Shown here piece after piece: positions 1 to 7,129 of a stretch of DNA of 64,000 nt. Positions within the stretch are counted from its first letter, which is position 1. Each line of letters begins with the position of its first letter. The DNA comes from Actinomadura_C alba (lineage in GTDB: Bacteria > Actinomycetota > Actinomycetes > Streptosporangiales > Streptosporangiaceae). The notes below the pieces were generated by a model. It worked only from the letters and a program-made list of their open reading frames with translations, did not search any database and was not told the DNA's origin. The translations under genes were made by a program, and so were the position numbers. The stretch is taken from assembly GCF_039530285.1 (NCBI RefSeq), contig NZ_BAAAOK010000009.1:62001-126000 (forward strand), in the 5' to 3' direction.

Positions 1-1123
1 CCGCGATCTGGCGGCAGGACGGGAGCGGCCGGCGGATCCAGTTGACCAGCTCGGCGAGCTGCCGTACGTCATGCGCCGCGGAGGCACCGACGGCCTTGCG
101 CACCCCCTGGCCCATCCTGCGCATGAGCGGGTCGCCGTGCACGTTCTTGCGTACGAAGTCGTTCGTGTCGGGCGCCGCCTGCGGTGGCGCGTCGGCCGGC
201 GGGTGCGGGTACGGAGCGGCAGGCGGGGCACCGGCCCCCTGCGCGGCGGGGTCCGCAGGATGCGGTGCCGCGGGATCCGCCGCTTGCGGTGCTCCTCCGT
301 ACTGTGCGGCCCCGTACTGTGCCGCGCCGTACGGTGCCGCTCCATACTGCGCCGCCCCATACTGCGGTGCCGGCTGATCAGACGACGGCTGAGAGCTCGG
401 AGCCGTCTCGCTCGCCGCAGAGGACTCCGGAGACTGCGGCGATGACGGCGCGCCCCCGCCGGATCCGATGACCGAGCTGAACAGAGAGGCGTCCAGCTCG
501 GAGGTCAGGAAGTTCCGATCCAACGCCTGCTGCGCCTGGGGCGGCTCAGCGGACGGCCAGCTCGACACGACCGGAGGCTCGGCCGGCTCCGGGGTGGGCG
601 GGACCGGCGGCCGCTCGGCGGGCCCCTGTGGTTGCGGCCCGGTCGCGCCTCCGACAGACCATGGCGGCGCTTCGGGCTGTACGGACGGCGGCGGGGCGGG
701 GTGGGCCGCCGCCTGGCCCAGATCGATGGGCGAGGGGTTCGGTACCGGCGTCGGCGCCGGAAAGGCGGGCGAGGGGTCCGGTCCCGGGGCCGGCGGTGGA
801 GGAAAGGTGGGCGAGGGGTTCGTCACCTGTGCAGGCGAGGGAGTCGGTGCCGGCACAGGCGTCGGGGCCGGAGCCGGGGTCGGGATCGGAGCCGGGGTCG
901 GGGCCGGGAAGGCGGGCGAGGGGGCATCGAACCCGGCCGCGGGGGCCTCGAACTGGGCCGGCGATACCGGTGAGGGAACGGCGGGTGCCGGCATCGCGGC
1001 CGCCTGCGGCGTGACCGGGCCGGCGGCGGGCGAGCCTGAAGCGGGTGAGCTGGGGGTCACCAACCCGGCACGGGCGACGCCGAGATCGCTCAGCACGGCG
1101 TGTTGCCAGTTGTAACCCGACAT
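1..1123 (-). CDS. Partial proline-rich MinD/ParA-like ATPase (N-terminal part)
   Basis: The gene runs off the left edge, so only about 374 N-terminal residues are visible. It starts at ATG 1123 (MSGYNWQHAVLSDLGVA). About 270 residues of Pro/Ala/Gln-rich low complexity follow, including repeats of the type QYGAAPYGAA. A folded segment then ends at the edge with DPLMRRMGQGVRKAVGAS and a stretch ending SCRQIA. In actinobacteria this C-terminal segment usually leads directly into a MinD/ParA-type Walker A motif, as in EspI-like proteins linked to type VII secretion. The ATPase domain itself is outside the window, so the family call is inference from the linker and junction motif. A second proline-rich ATPase lies at 14.97-19.25 kb on the same strand. 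Confidence 0.7.
   Translation of the reverse strand, partial: MSGYNWQHAVLSDLGVARAGLVTPSSPASGSPAAGPVTPQAAAMPAPAVPSPVSPAQFEAPAAGFDAPSPAFPAPTPAPIPTPAPAPTPVPAPTPSPAQVTNPSPTFPPPPAPGPDPSPAFPAPTPVPNPSPIDLGQAAAHPAPPPSVQPEAPPWSVGGATGPQPQGPAERPPVPPTPEPAEPPVVSSWPSAEPPQAQQALDRNFLTSELDASLFSSVIGSGGGAPSSPQSPESSAASETAPSSQPSSDQPAPQYGAAQYGAAPYGAAQYGAAQYGGAPQAADPAAPHPADPAAQGAGAPPAAPYPHPPADAPPQAAPDTNDFVRKNVHGDPLMRRMGQGVRKAVGASAAHDVRQLAELVNWIRRPLPSCRQIA
297..371. repeat. Five 15-bp tandem repeats inside the proline-rich ATPase gene
   Basis: Five consecutive 15-bp units of the pattern CC(G/A)TACTGTGCCGCC, each slightly diverged, encode (Y/P)-G-A-A pentapeptide repeats on the minus strand. The unit is a multiple of three, so expansion or contraction keeps the frame open. 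The disordered linker could therefore vary in length between strains. Confidence 0.85.
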
Positions 1124-1305
1124 CATCCCCCTCCCACGAACCGCACGGCGGTACGGACGCTACGGTATCCAAGCCCCGGCATCTTGACGATCGCCGGGAA
1201 CGCCGGAACCGATCCTCTGCGGCGCCGATCCGCGGCGCCCGCGCAGGACCGCCGGCCGACGAACGCACGGCCCCGCCACGCTCACGGCGAACGGGCCGGA
1301 ACGCG

Positions 1306-1345
1306 GACGGGCCCTGACACCCGCTGCGGGTGGTCAGGGCCCGTC
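1306..1345 (-). terminator. Hairpin terminator after the DUF1416 gene
   Basis: GACGGGCCCTGACACCCG and CGGGTGGTCAGGGCCCGTC form an 18-bp stem with one bulged base and a 3-nt loop. It lies 17 nt beyond the stop codon of the minus-strand DUF1416 gene. There is no clear U tract, which is common for actinobacterial terminators. Confidence 0.7.
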
Positions 1346-1362
1346 GTGCGATCGATGTGACG

Positions 1363-1671
1363 TCAGATGGCCACCTCGACGGCGGCCACCTCTCCGATCG
1401 CCGCTGTGATCGAGGAGTCGATGCTCACACCGCCGGGGGCGAGTACGCGGATGGTCCAGTCACCGGGAGCGGCGAAGAACCGGAAGATCCCCTCATCACT
1501 GGTGACGACCTCGCCGGTGAACTCGCCGGTCGAGTCCAGCAGACGTGCGTAGGCACCGGCCACCGGGACGTCGCCGCGAACGACCGTGCCCTGGATGACC
1601 GCCTCTCTCGCCAGATCGACCGTCGCCGGTAGATGCGCCGTCTGGGCGGGCGCTGCGCAGCCCTGGGTCAT
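1363..1671 (-). CDS. DUF1416 protein (SseC-like), sulfur operon
   Basis: This is a 102-residue protein starting MTQGCAAPAQTAHLPA, with an all-beta, transthyretin-like pattern (VIQGTVVRGDVPVAGAYARL). It matches DUF1416 proteins, which from memory almost always sit beside a thiosulfate/mercaptopyruvate sulfurtransferase, as sseC beside cysA in M. tuberculosis. A good ribosome site (GGAGAG) precedes ATG 1671. It is the last gene of the minus-strand run DUF4395-sulfurtransferase-DUF1416, 52 nt after the sulfurtransferase stop, and a hairpin follows it. Its biochemical role is not established; a part in sulfur-carrier metabolism is inferred from context. Confidence 0.85.
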   Translation of the reverse strand: MTQGCAAPAQTAHLPATVDLAREAVIQGTVVRGDVPVAGAYARLLDSTGEFTGEVVTSDEGIFRFFAAPGDWTIRVLAPGGVSIDSSITAAIGEVAAVEVAI

Positions 1672-1723
1672 TGTTCTCTCCTTCTCCGCCGGGCGGCGGG
1701 TCTGTCCGCCGAGCCGACAGGTG

Positions 1724-2563
1724 TTACTTGGCTTCGCCGAGCTCGATGGGGACGCCGATCAGTGAGCCGTACTCGGTCCACGATCCGTCGTAGTTCTTCA
1801 CGTCCGACAGGCCGAGCAGCTGGCTCAGCGCGAACCACGTGTGGGATGAGCGCTCACCGATCCGGCAGTAGGCGATGGTGGCCTTGCTCAGATCGACGCC
1901 GGCCTCGCCGTAGATCTCGCGAAGCTCCTCGTCGGACTTGAAGGTGCCGTCGTCGTTGGCCGCCTTGGACCACGGAATGCTGCGCGCGGTCGGGATGTGA
2001 CCGCCTCGCTGTGCCTGCTCCTGCGGCAGGTGCGCCGGGGCGAGCAGTTTGCCGCTGAACTCGTCGGGCGAGCGCACGTCGACGAGGTTCTTGGTGCCGA
2101 TCGCGTCGACGACCTCGTCGCGGAAGGCGCGGATGGCCAGGTCCTGCGGCTTGGCCTTGTAGTCGGTCGCGGGCCTCGACGGGACATCCTTGACCAGCTC
2201 GCGGGAGTCGAGCTCCCACTTCTTGCGGCCGCCGTCGAGAAGCTTCACGTTCTGGTGCCCGTACAACTTGAAATACCAGTACGCGTAGGCGGCGAACCAG
2301 TTGTTGTTGCCGCCGTAGAGGATCACCAGGTCGTCGTTGGCGATGCCCTTGCCGGAGAGCAGCTGCTCGAAACCGGTCTGGTCGACGAAGTCACGGCGGA
2401 CGGGATCCTGCAGCTCCGTCTTCCAGTCGATCTTCACAGCGCCACGGATGTGGCCCTTGTCGTAGGCGCTTACGTCCTCATCGACCTCGACGAGGACCAG
2501 CCCCGGGTCGTCGAGATGGGTCTCAGCCCAATCGGCGTCCACGAGGACGTCGGAGCGACTCAT
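1724..2563 (-). CDS. sseA: Two-domain thiosulfate/3-mercaptopyruvate sulfurtransferase (rhodanese)
   Basis: The 279-residue length fits the tandem-rhodanese family. The N-terminal domain lacks an active-site cysteine, as usual. The C-terminal domain carries the persulfide-forming cysteine at about residue 233 in IAYCRIGERSSHTWF, and CRIGERS is the loop typical of thiosulfate-type enzymes. It should move sulfane sulfur from thiosulfate or mercaptopyruvate to an acceptor in the cytoplasm. ATG 2563 overlaps the DUF4395 stop in an ATGA tetranucleotide, so translation is probably coupled. The operon's leader peptide at 3109-3174 points to cysteine-responsive control. Family members are variously called CysA or SseA, so the symbol is approximate. 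Confidence 0.92.
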   Translation of the reverse strand: MSRSDVLVDADWAETHLDDPGLVLVEVDEDVSAYDKGHIRGAVKIDWKTELQDPVRRDFVDQTGFEQLLSGKGIANDDLVILYGGNNNWFAAYAYWYFKLYGHQNVKLLDGGRKKWELDSRELVKDVPSRPATDYKAKPQDLAIRAFRDEVVDAIGTKNLVDVRSPDEFSGKLLAPAHLPQEQAQRGGHIPTARSIPWSKAANDDGTFKSDEELREIYGEAGVDLSKATIAYCRIGERSSHTWFALSQLLGLSDVKNYDGSWTEYGSLIGVPIELGEAK

Positions 2564-2997
2564 GCGGGAACCTCCCTGTTGGAGCGTTTACTTGGAAAAA
2601 CGCGGCGGATCAGCAGATACATCTCACAGCCGAGGCAGAACCCGAACGCCGCGTTCAGGAACGCCGCCCCCAGCGCGAGGGCGGTGGCGCCGGCGCCGAG
2701 CCACTCGAGTCCCAGCGCGTATCCCGCCACGCCCACGAGCGCGAAGGCGAGCCCCACGCCCTGGGCGAACCTGGGCGGAGCCTCGGCCTCGAGTTCCCGC
2801 GGTGGACCGATCCTGGGCCGTACGAGGGCCTTGTAGATCAGCCCGTACGGCGCGTGGCGCAGCCCCAGTACGGCTCCGACCGCGAACACCACGGCTTGGA
2901 CGGCCAGCACCACCCAGCTGCCGGTCACCAGGACCGCGATCAGCACCACGGTGGTGAGAGCCGCACTGAATCGCTGTCCACGTGGGTCGACCTGCAT
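2560..2997 (-). CDS. DUF4395 membrane protein
   Basis: This 145-residue protein has four probable membrane helices, with segments near residues 10-27, 30-45, 77-95 and 100-120. It carries the family's conserved late motif FGFCLGCEMYLLIRR. DUF4395 proteins are frequent neighbours of sulfurtransferases and thioredoxins in actinobacteria; the paired cysteines suggest redox or sulfur handling at the membrane, which is inference. The start ATG 2997 follows two direct copies of AGGAGCGATC (minus-strand positions 3000-3009 and 3016-3025). The nearer one is the ribosome site and the farther one could compete or pair. Confidence 0.85.
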   Translation of the reverse strand: MQVDPRGQRFSAALTTVVLIAVLVTGSWVVLAVQAVVFAVGAVLGLRHAPYGLIYKALVRPRIGPPRELEAEAPPRFAQGVGLAFALVGVAGYALGLEWLGAGATALALGAAFLNAAFGFCLGCEMYLLIRRVFPSKRSNREVPA

Positions 2998-3108
2998 GGG
3001 ATCGCTCCTGAGGAAGATCGCTCCTAAAGTGAGCGGAGTGCGTGCGAGCTGTGGAGGCCGGGCCGGGAGAGAAACTCCTCGGGCGGCTCGACGAGCGGGC
3101 TCGATGCC

Positions 3109-3174
3109 TCAGACAGTGCGACAGAGCGAGGTCGCCACGCGGCAGAAATCGACCGCGCGGCGCTTCGTGAGCAT
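3109..3174 (-). CDS. Cysteine-containing leader peptide (putative attenuator)
   Basis: A 21-codon ORF starts MLTKRRAVDFCRVATS and ends with LCRTV, giving two cysteines. It belongs to the short conserved actinobacterial leader-peptide type (TKRRAVDxCRVAT.LCR) found ahead of sulfur assimilation and sulfurtransferase genes. Ribosome stalling at the Cys codons when cysteine is scarce would be the expected sensing step. It lies about 110 nt upstream of DUF4395 and just downstream of a good promoter. Recognition rests on the peptide motif and context; the downstream RNA switch was not resolved by eye. Confidence 0.8.
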   Translation of the reverse strand: MLTKRRAVDFCRVATSLCRTV

Positions 3175-3202
3175 CTGCTCTGTCCAGTGACGCACGGACC
3201 CG

Positions 3203-3231
3203 ATGCTAGGTCCGTTTTCGTCCACTGTCAC
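3203..3231 (-). promoter_or_regulatory. Predicted promoter of the leader peptide-sulfur operon
   Basis: On the minus strand a -35 GTGACA (3231-3226) and a -10 TAGCAT (3208-3203) are separated by 17 bp. The start point would fall near 3196, leaving an untranslated leader of about 20 nt before the leader-peptide ATG. Confidence 0.6.
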
Positions 3232-3324
3232 TTCTGTCTCGTGTTCCGAGATAGTGACGGTCTCGTTCACGCGGGCATTTCACCGCTTTCGGGTACCCGA
3301 GCCGGCACCCGATCGGGCGTCGGC

Positions 3325-3744
3325 TCAGGACCGGATCGCCTCTCCGAGCGCCGCGATGACCTCGGCCTTGCGGGGCTGCCCGGAGGCGCGCTGGACCACT
3401 CGGCCGGCCGCGTCGAGGACGAGGGAGGTCGGGGTGCGCACGACGTTGAGCCGCCGCACGAGATCGAGCCTGCTCTCAGCGTCGATCTCGATGTGGGTCA
3501 CCCCGTCGACCATCCCGGCGACTTCGCCGAGTACGCGCCTGGTGGCCCGGCAGGGGGCACAGAACGCCGACGAGAACTGCACCAGGGTCGCCCGCGGCCC
3601 GAGCGGGGCGCCGAGATCGGCGGCGTCCAGTTCCACGGCATCCCCAGACGATGGTGGGCGGAGCGCACCGTCACGGCGCCGCCGGATCAGTCCGAACGCC
3701 GTGGCCACCACGAGGACCGCTGCCGCGACCAGTGCTCCCGTCAT
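3325..3744 (-). CDS. Membrane-anchored thioredoxin-like protein
   Basis: This 139-residue protein has one N-terminal membrane helix (residues 2-20), then RRRR and a thioredoxin fold with active site FCAPC (Cys62 and Cys65) and the cis-proline motif RTPTS. The CAPC dipeptide differs from the usual CGPC. The arginines after the helix favour the domain staying on the cytoplasmic side (positive-inside rule). It corresponds in position to thiX near cysA in mycobacteria, from memory. It lies upstream of the sulfur-operon promoter and 30 nt after the anti-sigma stop on the same strand, so it may be read from the sigma promoter. Confidence 0.85.
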   Translation of the reverse strand: MTGALVAAAVLVVATAFGLIRRRRDGALRPPSSGDAVELDAADLGAPLGPRATLVQFSSAFCAPCRATRRVLGEVAGMVDGVTHIEIDAESRLDLVRRLNVVRTPTSLVLDAAGRVVQRASGQPRKAEVIAALGEAIRS

Positions 3745-3774
3745 CGCCGTTCACAGTACCTCCTCACGCCGGGG

Positions 3775-4479
3775 TCACTGCGGCGGGGAGATCGTGAGCA
3801 GCATGCGGCCGTCGAGGGTCCGGATCTCGAAGCCCTTCAGCTGATCCCGCGTGATCATCGTTGAGCCGTAGAAGGTCGCGTAGCCCGAGTAGACGACCTG
3901 CCAGCCCCCGGCGATGTCCCGCCGGCCGTCCTTGCCCACCGCCATGATCTGGCACCGCGTGCCGGGCGGCGCGCCGTTCAACCGGATCGCCACCGCTGTG
4001 CCCCACGCCTTGCCGTCGATGCCGACCTGGGCCGACACGTGAGTCCGCGGATCCGTCGCGCTGACCTGCTCGGCGGCGACCGGAGGAGCCGAGGGCACCC
4101 CCGTGGGGGGCCGCACCTCGGCGCCGCCACTCCAGGCCAGCCCGCCGAGCACACCGATGACCAGGATGATCGCGGCGGCCGCGGCCTGCGGCGCCCAGCG
4201 CCGGATCCGGCCGTGCCGCCGCCCCGCGGCGGCCGCGATCAGCGCCTCGAGCGGCGGCTCCGGAGGCGCCGCCACCTGCGTGATCTGCGCTTCGTCGACC
4301 CGGCCGAGCAGTGCGGGCAGCGAGGCGAGGCCGGCCAGCTCGTCACGGCAGAAGGGGCAGGTGGTCAGGTGCGCCTCGACCACGCTGCGCTCCGCCGGAT
4401 CGATCGCGCCCAGGACATAGACGCCGAGCGAGGTCCGTACCTCATCGCAACCGGGCGCCCGCCCCCACTCAGACCTCAT
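3775..4479 (-). CDS. Anti-sigma factor with zinc-finger N-terminus (RskA/RslA-like)
   Basis: The 234-residue protein starts at ATG 4479, overlapping the sigma stop in ATGA; open frame continues upstream but lies inside the sigma gene. Residues 37-44 (HLTTCPFC) form the HxxxCxxC anti-sigma zinc-binding motif. One membrane helix lies at about residues 100-118 (AAAAAIILVIGVLGGLAW). The extracytoplasmic part resembles the RskA C-terminal domain (CQIMAVGKDGRRDIAGGW). It would hold the adjacent ECF sigma factor at the membrane until a signal, possibly redox at the zinc site, releases it. The coupling and motif make the pair assignment strong; the signal is unknown. Confidence 0.9.
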   Translation of the reverse strand: MRSEWGRAPGCDEVRTSLGVYVLGAIDPAERSVVEAHLTTCPFCRDELAGLASLPALLGRVDEAQITQVAAPPEPPLEALIAAAAGRRHGRIRRWAPQAAAAAIILVIGVLGGLAWSGGAEVRPPTGVPSAPPVAAEQVSATDPRTHVSAQVGIDGKAWGTAVAIRLNGAPPGTRCQIMAVGKDGRRDIAGGWQVVYSGYATFYGSTMITRDQLKGFEIRTLDGRMLLTISPPQ

Positions 4480-5000
4480 GGCGCCAACCCCCGCTCCTCC
4501 AATGCGAGCTTCAGAGCACGCAGCGCGTAATAGGTCCGGGACTTCACGGTGCCCGGTGGGATGCCGAGCACCTTCGCCGTATCGGCCACCGAGCGACCGT
4601 GATAGTACGTCTCGACGATCACCGCGCGGTGCGACGGGCTCAGGTCGGCGAGCGCCTCCGCGACCGTCCAGGATTCGAGCGCCCGGTCGATGTCGTCCGA
4701 ACCGGGCAGCGCGGCGAGCGTCGCCTGGCCGTCGTCGATCGGCAGGTGCCGTCCGCCCCTGGCGACCCGCGCCCGGTGCGCGTCCACCACGAGATTGCGC
4801 ACCACGGTGAACAGCCACGGCCGTACCGGACGCTTGGCGAGCGCCTCGGGGTGCCGCCAGGCGCGCAGGAGCGTCTCCTGTACGACGTCCTCCGCCTGCT
4901 GGTGATCGCCGCCGGTCAGTCTCAGCGCATAGCCGAGGAGCGGCCCGCCGTGCTCGGCGTAAAGCGCGCGGAGTAGACGCTCGTCCGGGGATGTTCCCAC
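4476..5000 (-). CDS. ECF RNA polymerase sigma factor (SigL/SigK-like group)
   Basis: The 174-residue protein has region 2 (GYALRLTGGDHQQAEDVVQE) and region 4 (YYHGRSVADTAKVLGIPPGT) joined by a short linker, with no extra C-terminal domain. The GTG start at 5000 is preceded by a TGAACC/CGTGTC promoter whose predicted start point coincides with the codon, so the message may be leaderless. The gene is followed by its anti-sigma factor with a 4-bp overlap. The pair is inserted between the thioredoxin and LmeA-like genes of an otherwise conserved block. SigL and SigK recognise TGAACC-type -35 elements, which fits autoregulation. Confidence 0.92.
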   Translation of the reverse strand: MGTSPDERLLRALYAEHGGPLLGYALRLTGGDHQQAEDVVQETLLRAWRHPEALAKRPVRPWLFTVVRNLVVDAHRARVARGGRHLPIDDGQATLAALPGSDDIDRALESWTVAEALADLSPSHRAVIVETYYHGRSVADTAKVLGIPPGTVKSRTYYALRALKLALEERGLAP

Positions 5001-5006
5001 GCTTGT

Positions 5007-5034
5007 GACACGTACACGGAGACGGTCTGGTTCA
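5007..5034 (-). promoter_or_regulatory. SigL/SigK-type autoregulatory promoter
   Basis: Minus-strand TGAACC (5034-5029), a 16-bp spacer and CGTGTC (5012-5007) match the promoter class recognised by mycobacterial SigL/SigK. Six nucleotides separate the -10 element from the GTG start. Confidence 0.6.
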
Positions 5035-5119
5035 CAAGGGGACCCACCGTGATCTGGACGGCCCGGGCCGATCGGCAGACCGACCGCAGGCGCGCGGCTG
5101 CCCGCCGACGGCTCGCCGG

Positions 5120-5821
5120 CTAGGACTTGGAGAGGTTCTCGAGCTTGACGTCGTCGACCGTGGCCGCGACTCGCAGACCCTGCGGGGTCACCTCGATGTC
5201 ACTGAGCCGTGCCCCCATGGGGAGCAGATTCCGGGACGGGATGACGAACGTGTACCGCTCCCGCAGGGTCGCCAGCGGTATCCGCGCGCTGCCGCTGCTG
5301 ACCGACTGCGGGGTCACCGCGATGCCCTGGGGGGTCGCCTTGATCGAGGCGACCAGGTCGCCGGACACCCGGACTCCGAGGAACGACCCGGCGACCCGAG
5401 CCTGCAGGTTGGACCCGCTCGCCGAGATGTCCCGCACGTCCCGGGGGGCGTACTTCTGTACGACCGAATAGGGCACGAGCGCCGAGGCCGTCGCGTTCCG
5501 TACGGCGATCTGGGAGCTGTTGCCGTTGACCACGTCGGCGAGCGGCGCCTGGACGCCGGTCAGCCGCAATGAGGCGTCGTTCACCGTGACGTTCTGCTCG
5601 GTCCAGTTTCCGAGGGTGACGTCGATCCGGTCGTACTCGCCACCGATGGCCTGGGTGAGGAACGGGAAGCCGTGGATGTCGACCTTCGGTCTGGCGTCGA
5701 GCCGGTACTGCGTGGCCACCTGCTTGGCGATCTCGTCCTCTGCCATGCGGACGCCCAGGCGATCGGCGACGATGACACCGCCGATCAGCAGCAGGAGGAT
5801 CACGACCAGTACCTTGCGCAT
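5120..5821 (-). CDS. LmeA-like DUF2993 phospholipid-binding exported protein
   Basis: The protein is about 233 residues with an N-terminal signal or anchor helix (MRKVLVVILLLLIGGVIV), then a DUF2993 domain marked by DIHGFPFLTQAIGG. In M. smegmatis LmeA binds phosphoinositides and supports lipomannan maturation in the periplasm; a similar lipid-binding role is inferred here. ATG 5821 is chosen because AGGAG lies 4 nt upstream; an in-frame ATG four codons earlier (5833) is possible. The neighbours thioredoxin, GlnR and MshD mirror the mycobacterial neighbourhood of Rv0817c. Confidence 0.85.
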   Translation of the reverse strand: MRKVLVVILLLLIGGVIVADRLGVRMAEDEIAKQVATQYRLDARPKVDIHGFPFLTQAIGGEYDRIDVTLGNWTEQNVTVNDASLRLTGVQAPLADVVNGNSSQIAVRNATASALVPYSVVQKYAPRDVRDISASGSNLQARVAGSFLGVRVSGDLVASIKATPQGIAVTPQSVSSGSARIPLATLRERYTFVIPSRNLLPMGARLSDIEVTPQGLRVAATVDDVKLENLSKS

Positions 5822-5955
5822 GTCACTCCTCATGCGGGAACAATCCGTCAGCGGCCCACCCTAGCGACGCCACCGACCGATCGAGTCACGCCGTGGATCG
5901 AGATTCACGCCGGTCGTCATACCAGTGAATGACCTCGCCAGATGAGCGGACGATC

Positions 5956-6210
5956 TCAGCCGCCCGCGAAGGGCGGCAGAACCTCCACGGTGCCGCCTTC
6001 GGGCAGCGCGACGCCCTCGTGGGCACGGGTGCCGACGGGATCGCCGTCGATCAGGAACGAACTCAGGGCGACCACCCGGCCGAAGTCCGCTCCGCGCCGC
6101 TCCCCGGCGGCTCGCAGCGCCTCGGCGAGCGTCGGCGCGTCGTACGGCTCCTCGCTCGTCCCCGCCGCTTCGCGGGCGGCCGCCCAGTACCTGATCGTGC
6201 CCTTGGCCAT
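5956..6210 (-). CDS. MoaD/ThiS-family sulfur carrier protein
   Basis: The 84-residue beta-grasp protein ends in PPFAGG, the C-terminal di-glycine that becomes a thiocarboxylate. The length and the VEVLPPFAGG ending are typical of MoaD. It could supply sulfur for molybdopterin or another pathway; none of the other moa genes are here, but sulfurtransferase genes lie close by. ATG 6210 is used; a GTG two codons upstream is possible and no clear ribosome site is seen. A 9-bp-arm palindrome lies just upstream in the space shared with glnR. Confidence 0.88.
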   Translation of the reverse strand: MAKGTIRYWAAAREAAGTSEEPYDAPTLAEALRAAGERRGADFGRVVALSSFLIDGDPVGTRAHEGVALPEGGTVEVLPPFAGG

Positions 6211-6222
6211 AGGCACAGGATC

Positions 6223-6243
6223 TCATTACGGCATCCGTAATGA
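6223..6243. promoter_or_regulatory. Perfect palindrome between moaD-like gene and glnR
   Basis: CATTACGG-CAT-CCGTAATG, with one further T/A pair outside, is a perfect inverted repeat with 9-bp arms and a 3-bp centre. It begins 13 bp upstream of the minus-strand start. It looks like a dimeric repressor operator; no cognate regulator could be identified. Confidence 0.55.
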
Positions 6244-6270
6244 TCCGGACGTACCCGGCCATTGTGTGTA

Positions 6271-6305
6271 CGGATCCCTCGGATATCCTCGTCACGAGGG
6301 ATCCG
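6271..6305 (+). promoter_or_regulatory. Nested stem-loops in the glnR upstream region
   Basis: CGGATCCCTCG and CGAGGGATCCG form a perfect 11-bp stem with a 13-nt loop. A shorter, mutually exclusive hairpin CCTCG-TCA-CGAGG (6287-6299) uses the same right arm. The structure ends 53 nt before the glnR start and could be an operator or an RNA switch. Confidence 0.4.
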
Positions 6306-6358
6306 GGCGATGAGGCCCCCGGGTCCTTGACGTCTTTTAGGGCTAGGAGGCGGGGCCC

Positions 6359-7072
6359 GTGAGTAGTCTGCTCCTACTCACCAACGCGTTGGAGCCCTCT
6401 GACGAGGTGCTTCCCGCACTGGGATTGTTGCTCCATTCGGTTCGAGTCGCGCCGGCGGAGGGGTCGGCGCTGATAGACGCACCCCCGGCGGACGTGGTCC
6501 TCGTCGACGCTCGTCGCGACCTCGTCCACGCCAAGGGGTTGTGCCGGTTGCTCCGGACGACCGGCCTGGACTGTCCGCTGCTCGCGATCGTGACGGAGGG
6601 CGGCCTCGCCGCTCTCAGCCCCGAATGGGGTCTGGACGACGTGCTCCTTCAGTCGGCCGGTCCCGCCGAGGTCGAGGCCAGGCTGCGGCTCGCCGTCGGC
6701 AGGGTGTCGGTCGGCGAGGCCGACGATGTGCCGGGAGAGATCCGCAGCGGAGACCTGACCATCGATGAGGCGACCTACACGGCGCGGCTGCGCGGGCGGG
6801 TCCTCGACCTCACCTTCAAGGAGTTCGAGCTGCTGAAGTACCTGGCGCAGCACCCTGGCCGGGTCTTCACGCGTGCCCAGCTCCTGCAAGAGGTGTGGGG
6901 ATACGACTACTTCGGCGGCACTCGGACCGTCGACGTGCACGTACGGCGGCTGCGGGCCAAGCTCGGCGCGGAGTACGAGTCCTTGATCGGCACCGTGCGC
7001 AACGTCGGCTACCGGTTCGTGCCCGATCACCGTCCCCGGGAGTCCGAGGAAATGGTGCCCAGCCGCGCCTGA
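6359..7072 (+). CDS. glnR: GlnR-type orphan response regulator (nitrogen metabolism)
   Basis: The 237-residue OmpR-like regulator has an N-terminal receiver domain whose acidic pocket is missing near the N-terminus, while Asp50 is kept (VVLVD50). The winged-helix DNA-binding domain (about 140-225) contains FKEFELLKYLAQHPGRVFTR and RTVDVHVRRLR. Lack of the acidic pocket is characteristic of GlnR, which acts without a cognate kinase to control glnA, amtB and other nitrogen genes. The GTG start at 6359 follows AGGAGG. The next gene is mshD, the same order as Rv0818-Rv0819 in M. tuberculosis from memory. Confidence 0.9.
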   Translation: MSSLLLLTNALEPSDEVLPALGLLLHSVRVAPAEGSALIDAPPADVVLVDARRDLVHAKGLCRLLRTTGLDCPLLAIVTEGGLAALSPEWGLDDVLLQSAGPAEVEARLRLAVGRVSVGEADDVPGEIRSGDLTIDEATYTARLRGRVLDLTFKEFELLKYLAQHPGRVFTRAQLLQEVWGYDYFGGTRTVDVHVRRLRAKLGAEYESLIGTVRNVGYRFVPDHRPRESEEMVPSRA

Positions 7073-7129
7073 TTTTGGAACGCTGCACCGGCCGACGGCT
7101 CGGGTGGGGGCTCGAATACGCTGGCGGGC

